This document shows positions 24,974 to 32,521 of a DNA stretch of 64,000 nt, piece after piece. This DNA is from Aromatoleum diolicum. Its GTDB lineage: Bacteria; Pseudomonadota; Gammaproteobacteria; Burkholderiales; Rhodocyclaceae. Every line of letters starts with the position of its first letter. Positions within the stretch are counted from its first letter, which is position 1. The notes beneath the pieces are model-generated. The model was not told where the DNA came from. It did no database searches and was given only the letters and a program-made list of their open reading frames with translations. Location of the stretch: NCBI RefSeq assembly GCF_012910955.1, contig NZ_WTVQ01000003.1, forward strand, positions 62,001 through 126,000, read 5' to 3'. A program made the position numbers and the translations under genes.

Positions 24974-25360
24974 ATGCGTCGGCAAGTGCTGGTCGGCGTG
25001 CTGTGCGGCGCGCTCACGGGGATGGCGCAGGCGGGTGACGTCCAGTTCGCGCGCGACGTGGTGCCGATCTTCAAGACGAGCTGCGTGATGTGCCACCTGC
25101 CCGGCAACGGGCCGGCGGGACTCGCGCTGCATCCGAAGGGCGGGTACGCGAACCTGGTGGGGATTGCCTCCACGCAGAGTCCGCTGCTGCGCGTTGCTCC
25201 CGGTAATCCGGAAGAAAGTTACCTGTATCGCAAGCTCGTCGGCACGCATGCCGGGGCGGGCGGCAGCGGGGAACGGATGCCCTTCGGCGACATGCAGTTG
25301 GGCGAGGAACAGATCGACGTGATCCGTCGCTGGATCGCGGACGGCGCGAAGGCTGAATGA
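24974..25360 (+). CDS. Small periplasmic cytochrome c
   Basis: 128 residues. A signal peptide covers residues 1-20 (cleavage near AQA-GD). CVMCH (Cys37, Cys40, His41) binds one heme c, and a methionine in ERMPFGDMQL may be the sixth ligand. The stretch DVVPIFKTSCVMCH and the ending EEQIDVIRRWIADGAK are typical of single-heme domains found beside dehydrogenases. It starts 4 bp after the Tat flavoprotein and is its probable electron partner. Confidence 0.82.
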   Translation: MRRQVLVGVLCGALTGMAQAGDVQFARDVVPIFKTSCVMCHLPGNGPAGLALHPKGGYANLVGIASTQSPLLRVAPGNPEESYLYRKLVGTHAGAGGSGERMPFGDMQLGEEQIDVIRRWIADGAKAE

Positions 25361-25370
25361 GGGGGTTGGG

Positions 25371-26102
25371 ATGCAATTGGATGATCTGAAGGACAAGGTG
25401 GTCGTGGTCACCGGAGGCAACTCCGGCATGGGACGCGCGATGGCGATCGGATTCGCCGCGCACGGCGCCCGGGTCGTGGTCGGAGATCGCGCCACGGAGC
25501 CGGAGCCGTTCGACGACGCGGCTATCGTGTATCACCAGTGCGACGTGTCGAAGGCACAGGACGTCAAGGAGCTCGTAGGGGTCGCGACTTCGCGTTTCGA
25601 CCGGCTGGATGTCCTGGTCAATAACGCCGGCATCAACGGCCCGCTGATGCCGCTCGCGGAGCTGCAGGACGAGGCCATCGACGCGGTCCTCGGCGTGAAT
25701 CTGAAGGGCACGCTGTACGGCCTGAAGTACGGCCTGCAGGCGATGGTCGGACAGGGCGCGGGGGTGATCATCAACATCGCCTCGGTGCAGGGCCTGCGGC
25801 CGATCTACGCCGGCGGGTCGATCTACGCCGCGAGCAAGGCGGCGGTGGTATCGCTGACCCGTTCGGCCGCGCATGAATACGGGCAGTACGGCATCCGCGT
25901 GATCGGGGTCGCGCCCGGCCCGATCGACACGCCGATGCTGCGCGCGGCGGACGCCACGATGAGCATCGTCAATTCCGTGCCCTTGCACCGCATCGGCACG
26001 CCGCAGGAGTTGGCGAACGCCGTGCTGTGGCTCGCGAGCGATGCGGCCTCCTACGTGTCGGGCTGCGTGCTGACGGTCGACGGCGCCTTCCTGGCGGCAT
26101 AA
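25371..26102 (+). CDS. Short-chain dehydrogenase/reductase
   Basis: 243 residues. TGGNSGMGRAMAIG binds the cofactor, NNAG is present, and Ser in NIASVQG with Tyr-AASK is the catalytic set. A classical SDR that interconverts an alcohol and a ketone on NAD(P). It is third in the operon with the Tat flavoprotein and cytochrome. The substrate is unknown. Confidence 0.85.
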   Translation: MQLDDLKDKVVVVTGGNSGMGRAMAIGFAAHGARVVVGDRATEPEPFDDAAIVYHQCDVSKAQDVKELVGVATSRFDRLDVLVNNAGINGPLMPLAELQDEAIDAVLGVNLKGTLYGLKYGLQAMVGQGAGVIINIASVQGLRPIYAGGSIYAASKAAVVSLTRSAAHEYGQYGIRVIGVAPGPIDTPMLRAADATMSIVNSVPLHRIGTPQELANAVLWLASDAASYVSGCVLTVDGAFLAA

Positions 26103-26111
26103 GGGCATACG

Positions 26112-26140
26112 GTCCGGTCGGGGCGACGCGCCGACCGGAC
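26112..26140. repeat. Inverted repeat carrying operator-like half sites
   Basis: GTCCGGTCGG and CCGACCGGAC are perfect 10-bp arms with a 9-nt loop, between the SDR and SnoaL genes. The arms hold CGGTCGG and CCGACCG, the operator halves in reversed order. No T-tract follows. Confidence 0.5.
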
Positions 26141-26178
26141 GTTCCATTGCAGGACTTGAACCCAATCGGGAGAGCACC

Positions 26179-26649
26179 GTGGCGAGAAGTGTCGAGGAGC
26201 GATTGAAGCAGCTGGAAGATGTCAGGGAAATCAACGAACTCAAGGCTCATTACTGCAATGCGGTCGATTGCGGCTGGGATGGCCTCACGCAGGACGGCGA
26301 CCGGATGGCCGAGCTGTTCGTGGCCGACGGGGCGTGGGAAGCCGTGCCCTCGTTCCGGCTCGACGGGCGCGAGGCGATACGCGAATTTTTCAACTCGAAC
26401 CCGTTCCCGTTCGGATTTCACGGCGTCACCAATCCGCTGATCAAGATCGAGGGCGATTACGCGACCGGGCAGTGGCACATGCTCTGCCCCTGCGTGAATG
26501 CCGACAAGGAGTCGATCTGGTTTGGTGGCATCTACACCGACGAGTTCGTCCGGACGGCGGACGGCTGGCGATTCAAGCGCGTGGCGGTGAGCGCGGCCTT
26601 CACCAGCAAGCATCCGCAGGGATGGGAGTGCAGCCAGGCGGGCGCATAG
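26179..26649 (+). CDS. SnoaL/NTF2-like small protein
   Basis: 156 residues of cone-shaped alpha+beta fold: EERLKQLEDVREINELKAHYCNAVD, then MAELFVADGAWE and YTDEFVRTADGWRFKRV. Members include ketosteroid isomerase, limonene epoxide hydrolase and polyketide cyclases, so an isomerase, hydratase or binding role is possible; no catalytic set can be assigned with confidence. It uses a GTG start with GGAGAG upstream. A second SnoaL-type gene lies at 51203-51646 in a parallel operon. Confidence 0.72.
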   Translation: MARSVEERLKQLEDVREINELKAHYCNAVDCGWDGLTQDGDRMAELFVADGAWEAVPSFRLDGREAIREFFNSNPFPFGFHGVTNPLIKIEGDYATGQWHMLCPCVNADKESIWFGGIYTDEFVRTADGWRFKRVAVSAAFTSKHPQGWECSQAGA

Positions 26650-26705
26650 CCGGCGGCATTCGAAGCAGGCAGGCGACATAAGCAATCATAAGAGGAGACA
26701 GCAGC

Positions 26706-27764
26706 ATGACGGGTATTACCAACTATCAGTGGATTCTGCAAAAGCGTCCGGAGGGCCGGGTCAAACGCTCCGATTTCGAATTCCGCCAGTCCGAGCTTCC
26801 TCCCCTGCAGGCCGGGGAATGTCTCGTGAAGGTGCTGTACATGGCCATGGATCCGGCCACTCGCGGCTGGATGTCGGCGAGCGGCGGGTACCTGGAGCCG
26901 CTGCCGCTGGGCGGCCCGGTGATGGGCGTCACGATCGGCAAGGTGGTCGAATCGCGCAATCCTCAGATCGAAGCCGGCACGGTCGTGGCGGGCGTCGGGC
27001 AGTGGGCGAAGTACATGATCGTCGGGCCGCAGCAGATCTCCCCGGTGCGCACCGGGTCGCTCGGCATCCTCGCGCCGATGGACGTCTCGACCGGTTTCGA
27101 ACTGCCGATGTACCTGCACGCGATGGGCACGAGTGGTGGGACGGCCCATCGCGGCCTGTTCGACATCGCCGCGATGAAGGCCGGGGACAAGGTGCTCGTG
27201 AGCGGCGCCGCGGGCAGCGTCGGCTCCCTGGTCGCGCAGATGGCGAGGTTGAAGGGCGCGGCCAAGGTGGTCGGCATCGCCGGCGGGGCGGAGAAGTGTG
27301 CCACCGTCGTGCGCGATTACGGCTGCGACGCGTGCATCGACTACCGTGCCACCGACAACCTGAGCGCGGCCATCGCGCGCGAGTTTCCGGACGGACTCGA
27401 CGTGTTCTTCGATAACGTCGGCGGCGACATCCTCGAAGCGGCGATCGACAACCTCGCCAAGGGGGCGCGGATCGCCGTCAGCGGGATGGTCTCGCAGTAC
27501 AACAACAGCGAACCTGCGCCGGGACCGCGAAACCTCTGGAACCTGGTCGTCAACACGGCCCGCATCGAAGGTTTCCTGGTGGGCGACTACTTCGGCACGC
27601 CGGCCAGCGAAGCGGCCTATCGCGAAATCGCCGCCTGGCTGAAAGCGGGCCAGCTGAACGCGCGCCTCGATGTGCGCGAGGATTTCGAGAATACGCCCGA
27701 TGTCTTCAATCAGCTGTTCACGGGGGGCAACAACGGCCGCCTGGTCATGAAGGTGCCGGACTGA
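26706..27764 (+). CDS. NADP-dependent medium-chain oxidoreductase (prostaglandin/alkenal reductase-like)
   Basis: 352 residues, no zinc-binding cysteines. LVKVLYMAMDPATRGWMS is the N-terminal signature, VLVSGAAGSVGSLVAQMARLKGAAKVVGIAGG the NADP-binding fold, and DVFFDNVGGDILEAAI the family stretch. Such enzymes reduce the C=C bond of enones. It is last in its operon. A paralogue occurs at 52528-53547. Confidence 0.83.
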   Translation: MTGITNYQWILQKRPEGRVKRSDFEFRQSELPPLQAGECLVKVLYMAMDPATRGWMSASGGYLEPLPLGGPVMGVTIGKVVESRNPQIEAGTVVAGVGQWAKYMIVGPQQISPVRTGSLGILAPMDVSTGFELPMYLHAMGTSGGTAHRGLFDIAAMKAGDKVLVSGAAGSVGSLVAQMARLKGAAKVVGIAGGAEKCATVVRDYGCDACIDYRATDNLSAAIAREFPDGLDVFFDNVGGDILEAAIDNLAKGARIAVSGMVSQYNNSEPAPGPRNLWNLVVNTARIEGFLVGDYFGTPASEAAYREIAAWLKAGQLNARLDVREDFENTPDVFNQLFTGGNNGRLVMKVPD

Positions 27765-27796
27765 GGACTCTCCCGGTTCGCCGTGTCCGATTCGCT

Positions 27797-27832
27797 GCCG
27801 CCTTGGAGCCCTCGTAAGGGCCCCAAGGCGGC
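27797..27832 (+). terminator. Strong hairpin after the oxidoreductase operon
   Basis: A 15-bp stem with one mismatch (GCCGCCTTGGAGCCC pairing with GGGCCCCAAGGCGGC) around a 6-nt loop, 33 bp after the stop. There is no U-tract, so it may be a Rho-dependent or processing structure rather than an intrinsic terminator. Confidence 0.55.
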
Positions 27833-27934
27833 CGGCTGCGCATCTTCCGGTGGCCACCGCCGTTCCCGTTTCTGTCCAGAAGGCCACGCCACGCAAGGGT
27901 TTCAGGCAATTTTTGGATAGATAGAAATATATTC

Positions 27935-27963
27935 TTGACACCCGACCGGTCGGTCGATATTCT
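27935..27963 (+). promoter_or_regulatory. Promoter with TetR operator in the spacer, before the DUF1302 transport operon
   Basis: TTGACA (27935-27940), a 17-bp spacer and TATTCT (27958-27963). CGACCG-GT-CGGTCG (27943-27956) lies in the spacer. The upstream region is AT-rich. About 220 bp of leader separates it from the first gene. Confidence 0.8.
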
Positions 27964-28055
27964 TGTTTCGAACGCGGTCACCAAGGTATCCAAAAGTTTC
28001 ACGCCACCTGGGTGTTGCGTAATCCCCGAGAAGGCGGGCAAGTCTTCGAAAGGCA

Positions 28056-28071
28056 TCGACCGGCCGGTTGG
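28056..28071 (+). promoter_or_regulatory. Second, one-mismatch TetR operator in the DUF1302 leader
   Basis: CGACCG-GC-CGGTTG at 28057-28070, 114 bp downstream of the main site. Two sites in one control region could support cooperative or roadblock repression. Confidence 0.45.
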
Positions 28072-28182
28072 ACCGGTCCTCGCGACAGGCGCATTTTCGT
28101 GTCGCGACGAAAAAGCCGGCAAGAGACTTCAAGAGTTGTTGGATGAAGACAAATGAAGCGCAGCTCAAAGGAGGAGTTTGAC

Positions 28183-29856
28183 GTGAAGCGAGATTCTGGA
28201 TTCTGGATTTCTCCGTGGCACCTTCTGCACGGGGTTGCTGCGGCGGCGCTATGCAGCAGTGCCGCATACGCATTCGAAATTACCACCGGCAATGCGGACC
28301 TGAACGTTCGCTGGGATAACACCGTCAAGTACAACGCCGGCTGGCGGATCGACGAACGGGACCGCAAGCTCGGGGACTCGTGGGGCATGCAGGGGGGTGA
28401 GCACCGGTTCGACCAGGGCGAGATGGTCACCAATCGCTTCGACCTGCTGACCGAATTCGACTTCATCTACAAGAAGAACCATGGCTTCCGCATTTCCGGC
28501 GCGGCCTGGTACGACGCCGCGTACGACCGCGACGTCGATGGCAATCCCGCCTATCAGCGGGCCGGCCTGGGTACCGCTTTCCCAAACAATCGCCTGACCG
28601 ACTCTGTGGCGCGCCCGTACACCAGCTCTGGCGAGATCCTCGATGCCTTCGTGTTCGGGCGCCTCGAAGTGGGCGGCCGGCCGATCGACCTCAAGGCCGG
28701 GCGTCACACGGTCTATTGGGGCGAATCGCTGTTCTCGCCGATCCACGGCGTGTCGTATTCGCAGGGGCCGGTCGATTTCCGCAAGGCACTTGCGACGCCG
28801 GGTTCCGAGGCGAAGGAGCTGTTCCTTCCGTTGAACCAGCTGTCGTTCGCGGCGCAGGTGACCGACAAGCTGTCGGTCGCGGGCCAGTACTTCCTGGAGT
28901 GGAAGCCGTACCGGCTCGCCGAAGGCAGCACCTACTTCAACACCTTCGATCCCTTGTTCCAGCGCGGCACCAACTTCCTCGGCATTCCGTACCACGGCAA
29001 TCTGAAGTCCGGGCCTCACGAGATTCCGGACGACGCGGGTAGCTGGGGCATCAATGCCAAGCTGGCGACCGATGTGGGCACGGTTGGCGTCTACTACCGC
29101 CGCTTCGACGACAAGCTTCCCGCGGTGCTGAGCACCGGCGGCAGCTTCGGCGAGCTTCACAATGCCTATGCGGAAGACGTGAAGCTGATGGGGGCAAGTT
29201 TGTCGACGCTCGTGGGGGGAACGGCGATCGGCGCCGAAGTCGTGCATCGCCGGAATACGGCCTTGAACACGGCGTTCGGTTCGGCGGAAATCGCCCGCGG
29301 CGACACCTGGCATGCGTTGGTGAATGCGATCTCGTATTTCGGCAAGACCGCGCTGTTTGATTCGGCGACGCTGCTGGCGGAACTCACCTACAGCCGCCTC
29401 GATCGACTCGACAACAAGACCAAGGCGTTTTACGCCGGGGTCGGGCATGCCTGTGCCGACTCGTTTGGCGGCCGCGGCAGCCGGGATGACGGCTGCGCGA
29501 CGCGCGATGCCTGGGGTATGGGTTTCACCTTCACGCCCACCTGGTTCTCCGCCTTGCCGCAGACCGACATCACGATGCCGATCCACTTCGACACGGGCCT
29601 CAGCGGCAACTCGCCCGTCCCGGCGGGGGGCAACGAGGGCAACGGCAGCTGGAGCATCGGTCTGGGCTTCGACTACCAGGCGAAGTACAAGCTCGACGTT
29701 GCCTACACCGACTATTTCGGCGACTACAACAAGGGCCCCAACCCGCTCGCCTTCGTCCCTGGCATCAGCCCCGTCGTGATGGGTACCGCCAGTGGAGGCA
29801 TGGCGCCGCTGCATGACCGCGGCTGGTTGTCCGTGACTTTCAAGACAACCTTCTGA
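28183..29856 (+). CDS. DUF1302 outer-membrane protein
   Basis: 557 residues. A signal peptide ends near AYA-FE (about residue 30). The mature part has the alternating aromatic beta-strand pattern of a large barrel and ends in the outer-membrane signature SVTFKTTF. DUF1302 proteins always sit with DUF1329 and are linked to uptake or export of hydrophobic compounds. GTG at 28183 was chosen since AAAGGAGG lies at 28167-28174; an ATG at 28153 lacks such a site. It is the first gene of a transport operon. Confidence 0.82.
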   Translation: MKRDSGFWISPWHLLHGVAAAALCSSAAYAFEITTGNADLNVRWDNTVKYNAGWRIDERDRKLGDSWGMQGGEHRFDQGEMVTNRFDLLTEFDFIYKKNHGFRISGAAWYDAAYDRDVDGNPAYQRAGLGTAFPNNRLTDSVARPYTSSGEILDAFVFGRLEVGGRPIDLKAGRHTVYWGESLFSPIHGVSYSQGPVDFRKALATPGSEAKELFLPLNQLSFAAQVTDKLSVAGQYFLEWKPYRLAEGSTYFNTFDPLFQRGTNFLGIPYHGNLKSGPHEIPDDAGSWGINAKLATDVGTVGVYYRRFDDKLPAVLSTGGSFGELHNAYAEDVKLMGASLSTLVGGTAIGAEVVHRRNTALNTAFGSAEIARGDTWHALVNAISYFGKTALFDSATLLAELTYSRLDRLDNKTKAFYAGVGHACADSFGGRGSRDDGCATRDAWGMGFTFTPTWFSALPQTDITMPIHFDTGLSGNSPVPAGGNEGNGSWSIGLGFDYQAKYKLDVAYTDYFGDYNKGPNPLAFVPGISPVVMGTASGGMAPLHDRGWLSVTFKTTF

Positions 29857-29878
29857 GAATCGACAGGAGATATTGGAA

Positions 29879-31255
29879 ATGATCCACCGCACCAAGATTA
29901 CCCTCGCGGCCTTGATTGTCGCCGCCTACGCGGGCGGCGCCGTTGCCGCCGTGACCGCCGAAGAGGCGAAGAAGCTCGGCACCACTCTCATGCCGTGGGG
30001 GGGCGAGAAGGCCGGCAACAAGGACGGCACGATCCCCGAGTGGACCGGGCCGGTGAAGGCCGCGAACTACGACCCGAAGGTTCCCGGTGCGCGACCCGAT
30101 CCGTTTGCGAACGAGAAGGCGCAGTTCTCGATCGACGGCAAGAACATGGACAAGTACGCCGACAAGCTCACCGAGGGCATCAAGGCGTTGCTGAAGAAGT
30201 ACCCCAGCTACCGCCTGGACATCTATCCGAGCCACCGCACCGCGAACTATCCGAAGTTCTTCCAGGACAACGCGCTCAAGAACGCCACGGTCTGCAAGAC
30301 GACGGACAATGAGCTGAAGATCGACGGCTGCTACGCCGGCACGCCGTTCCCGATCCCGAAGACCGGCAACGAGGTGATGTGGAATCGTCTGCTCAAGTAC
30401 GACAACCACGTGACCGACGTGAAGGGGCTGGTGAGCTTCCTGGTCGATCCGAAGGGCAACACAACGATCGGCGGTCAGTACGATTTCACCGCCTACTATC
30501 CGATCTTCGATCCGAAGAAGACCGGTGTCATCGGCGCCAAGGATCCGTACGAGAAGATCCGCATCGATTACTGGAATCCGGCGCGCAAGGCTGGCGAGAA
30601 GCTCGTCATCCACGACAACGTCGATATGGTCAGCGTGGGGCGCCAGGCGTGGTCGTATCTGCCGGGTCAGCGGCGCGTGAAGCTGTCACCCGACGTGGCC
30701 TACGACACGCCGAGCCCGACCGGTGGCACCGCGACAACGGTTGACGATGCGGCGGTGTTCTACGGTGCGCTCGATCGCTTCGACTTCAAGCTTGTTGGCA
30801 AGAAGGAGATGTACATCCCGTACAACGCCTACAAGGCGCGCGACCTCAAGGTGTGCCCGCCCGAGGTGATCAACACGAAGAATCACCTCAATCCGGACTG
30901 CCTGCGTTGGGAGCTGCATCGCGTGTGGGTGGTCGAGGCGACGGTGAAGCCGGGCCAGCGCCACTTGTACCCGAAGCGTACGTTCTACTGGGACGAGGAT
31001 CTGCCGGGCGCCGGTCTCGCGGACAACTACGATGCGGCGGGTCAGCTGTATCGGATGGTGCATTCGATGCCGATCACGTTCTACGAGAGCGAGGGTCAGG
31101 GGCACGGTACCGATCCGTACGTCGTCTATGACCTGTCGAACGGCTACTACTCGAGCCAGATGTATTCGGTCGATCCGAAGGGCTGGGAAGTCGTCACGCC
31201 ACACCCCGAGCACTTCTACTCGCCGGAAGCGCTGGCCGGCTCCGGAGTGCGGTAA
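29879..31255 (+). CDS. DUF1329 periplasmic/outer-membrane lipid-binding-type protein
   Basis: 458 residues. The signal peptide ends near VAA-VT (about residue 24). The DUF1329 family resembles LolB-like half-barrels and pairs with DUF1302. LGTTLMPWGGEKAGNKDGTIPEWTGP is the typical N-terminus, and WVVEATVKPGQRHLYPKRTFYWDED a conserved C-terminal stretch. It probably shuttles a hydrophobic ligand between the outer-membrane barrel and the MMPL pump. The ATG at 29879 has AGGAGA 9 bp upstream. Confidence 0.8.
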   Translation: MIHRTKITLAALIVAAYAGGAVAAVTAEEAKKLGTTLMPWGGEKAGNKDGTIPEWTGPVKAANYDPKVPGARPDPFANEKAQFSIDGKNMDKYADKLTEGIKALLKKYPSYRLDIYPSHRTANYPKFFQDNALKNATVCKTTDNELKIDGCYAGTPFPIPKTGNEVMWNRLLKYDNHVTDVKGLVSFLVDPKGNTTIGGQYDFTAYYPIFDPKKTGVIGAKDPYEKIRIDYWNPARKAGEKLVIHDNVDMVSVGRQAWSYLPGQRRVKLSPDVAYDTPSPTGGTATTVDDAAVFYGALDRFDFKLVGKKEMYIPYNAYKARDLKVCPPEVINTKNHLNPDCLRWELHRVWVVEATVKPGQRHLYPKRTFYWDEDLPGAGLADNYDAAGQLYRMVHSMPITFYESEGQGHGTDPYVVYDLSNGYYSSQMYSVDPKGWEVVTPHPEHFYSPEALAGSGVR

Positions 31256-31396
31256 GTCGGATCCGGAACCCGGGGAGACAGGCTGTCCGCTTTCGCGACG
31301 GCCTGTCTCGCTCCCGGAGATCGGCGGGACTGGTGGAGCCGCGGCTTTCCCCCCGGTGTCACCATTGCCTTGCGTGCGGAATTGGAGATTGGTTTC

Positions 31397-32461
31397 ATGG
31401 GTAACCGTCGCACTTTCATCCAGCAGGTACTAGGAGCAGCCGCCGTGGCTGCGACGCCGGGGTGGGCTGCAGCCTTCGTGCATCCGCTCGATGAACCGGC
31501 GATGCGAAACCGCCTGGCCGCACGCTCCACGCTGCTCGCGGTGACCGGTACGGGACACCGGCTGGTGGCCGTGGGCTACCGCGGGCTGGTGGTGTTCTCC
31601 GACGACGAGGGGCGCACCTGGACCCAGGCAAGCGTCCCGGTCAGCACCGACCTGGTGGCAGTGACTTTCCCGACCGACAAGCTGGGCTGGGCAGTGGGTC
31701 ACGGCGGGGTCGTGCTGCACACCACCGATGGCGGTGCCAAGTGGATGAAGCAGTTCGACGGCCGGCAGGCGGCGCAGGTGGCCGTCGAGACCTTCGAGCG
31801 GCGGCTTGCCGAAGGGCCGGCGATCGAGCGGCTGCTGGCCGACGAGCGTTCATTCGTCGACGGCGGCGGAACGCAGCCCTTCCTCGGGCTGTATTTCGAG
31901 AACGAGCGCGTGGGCTATGTCGTGGGCACCTTCAACCGGATCTTTCGCACCGAAGATGGCGGGAACACGTGGGTGCCGTTGATGGATCGGACCGACAACC
32001 CCGACGGCCTGCACTTCAATGCGATCGCCGGTGACGGCGCTAACGTCTATCTCGCCGGCGAACAGGGCATGGTCTGGCGTCTCGATGGCGCGAACGGGCG
32101 CTTCGTGCGTGCGCCGACCGGATACAGCGGCACGTTCTTCGGACTCCTGCCGCTCTCATCGTCGGACGTCCTTGCATACGGCATGCGTGGCAGCGTCTAT
32201 AGAAGTACCGATGCCGGCGCCACCTGGCAGCGGATCGCGATGGCGACGCTGGCGGGCGTGACGAACGGCGCGCTCCTGCCCGACGGGTCAGTCGTGCTGG
32301 TGACCCAGGCGGGTGGCATGGAGATCAGTCGTGATCAGGGCCGTTCCTTCAAGCCGTTCAAACCGAAAATGCCGATGTCGTATCACGGGGTGTTCCCGGG
32401 CCCGAGTGGCCAGGTGATTCTGGCCGGTGCCGAGGGTATGCGGAGCGAGACGGTGCGCTAG
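31397..32461 (+). CDS. Tat-exported YCF48/BNR-repeat beta-propeller protein
   Basis: 354 residues. The N-terminus MGNRRTFIQQVLGAAAVAA is a twin-arginine signal. The rest is made of repeats such as VVFSDDEGRTWTQASVP, VLHTTDGGAKWM, IFRTEDGGNTWVPL and VYRSTDAGATWQRI, the Asp-box pattern of YCF48-like propellers. Related proteins are found next to MMPL/RND genes in steroid and hydrocarbon clusters; here it lies between DUF1329 and the pump. The likely role is assembly or ligand relay in the periplasm. Confidence 0.78.
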   Translation: MGNRRTFIQQVLGAAAVAATPGWAAAFVHPLDEPAMRNRLAARSTLLAVTGTGHRLVAVGYRGLVVFSDDEGRTWTQASVPVSTDLVAVTFPTDKLGWAVGHGGVVLHTTDGGAKWMKQFDGRQAAQVAVETFERRLAEGPAIERLLADERSFVDGGGTQPFLGLYFENERVGYVVGTFNRIFRTEDGGNTWVPLMDRTDNPDGLHFNAIAGDGANVYLAGEQGMVWRLDGANGRFVRAPTGYSGTFFGLLPLSSSDVLAYGMRGSVYRSTDAGATWQRIAMATLAGVTNGALLPDGSVVLVTQAGGMEISRDQGRSFKPFKPKMPMSYHGVFPGPSGQVILAGAEGMRSETVR

Positions 32462-32521
32462 ACACCGGTTACACACAACTAGGTGAGCCGGGCAACCGAA
32501 CAGCACCAGGAGCGAGGAGAC

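Noticed and set aside
22487-25495. 1002-residue minus-strand open frame
   Set aside because: It is low-complexity, Arg/Ala/His-rich and antisense to the Tat flavoprotein and cytochrome genes, both of which have clear motifs and ribosome sites. It is a high-GC shadow.
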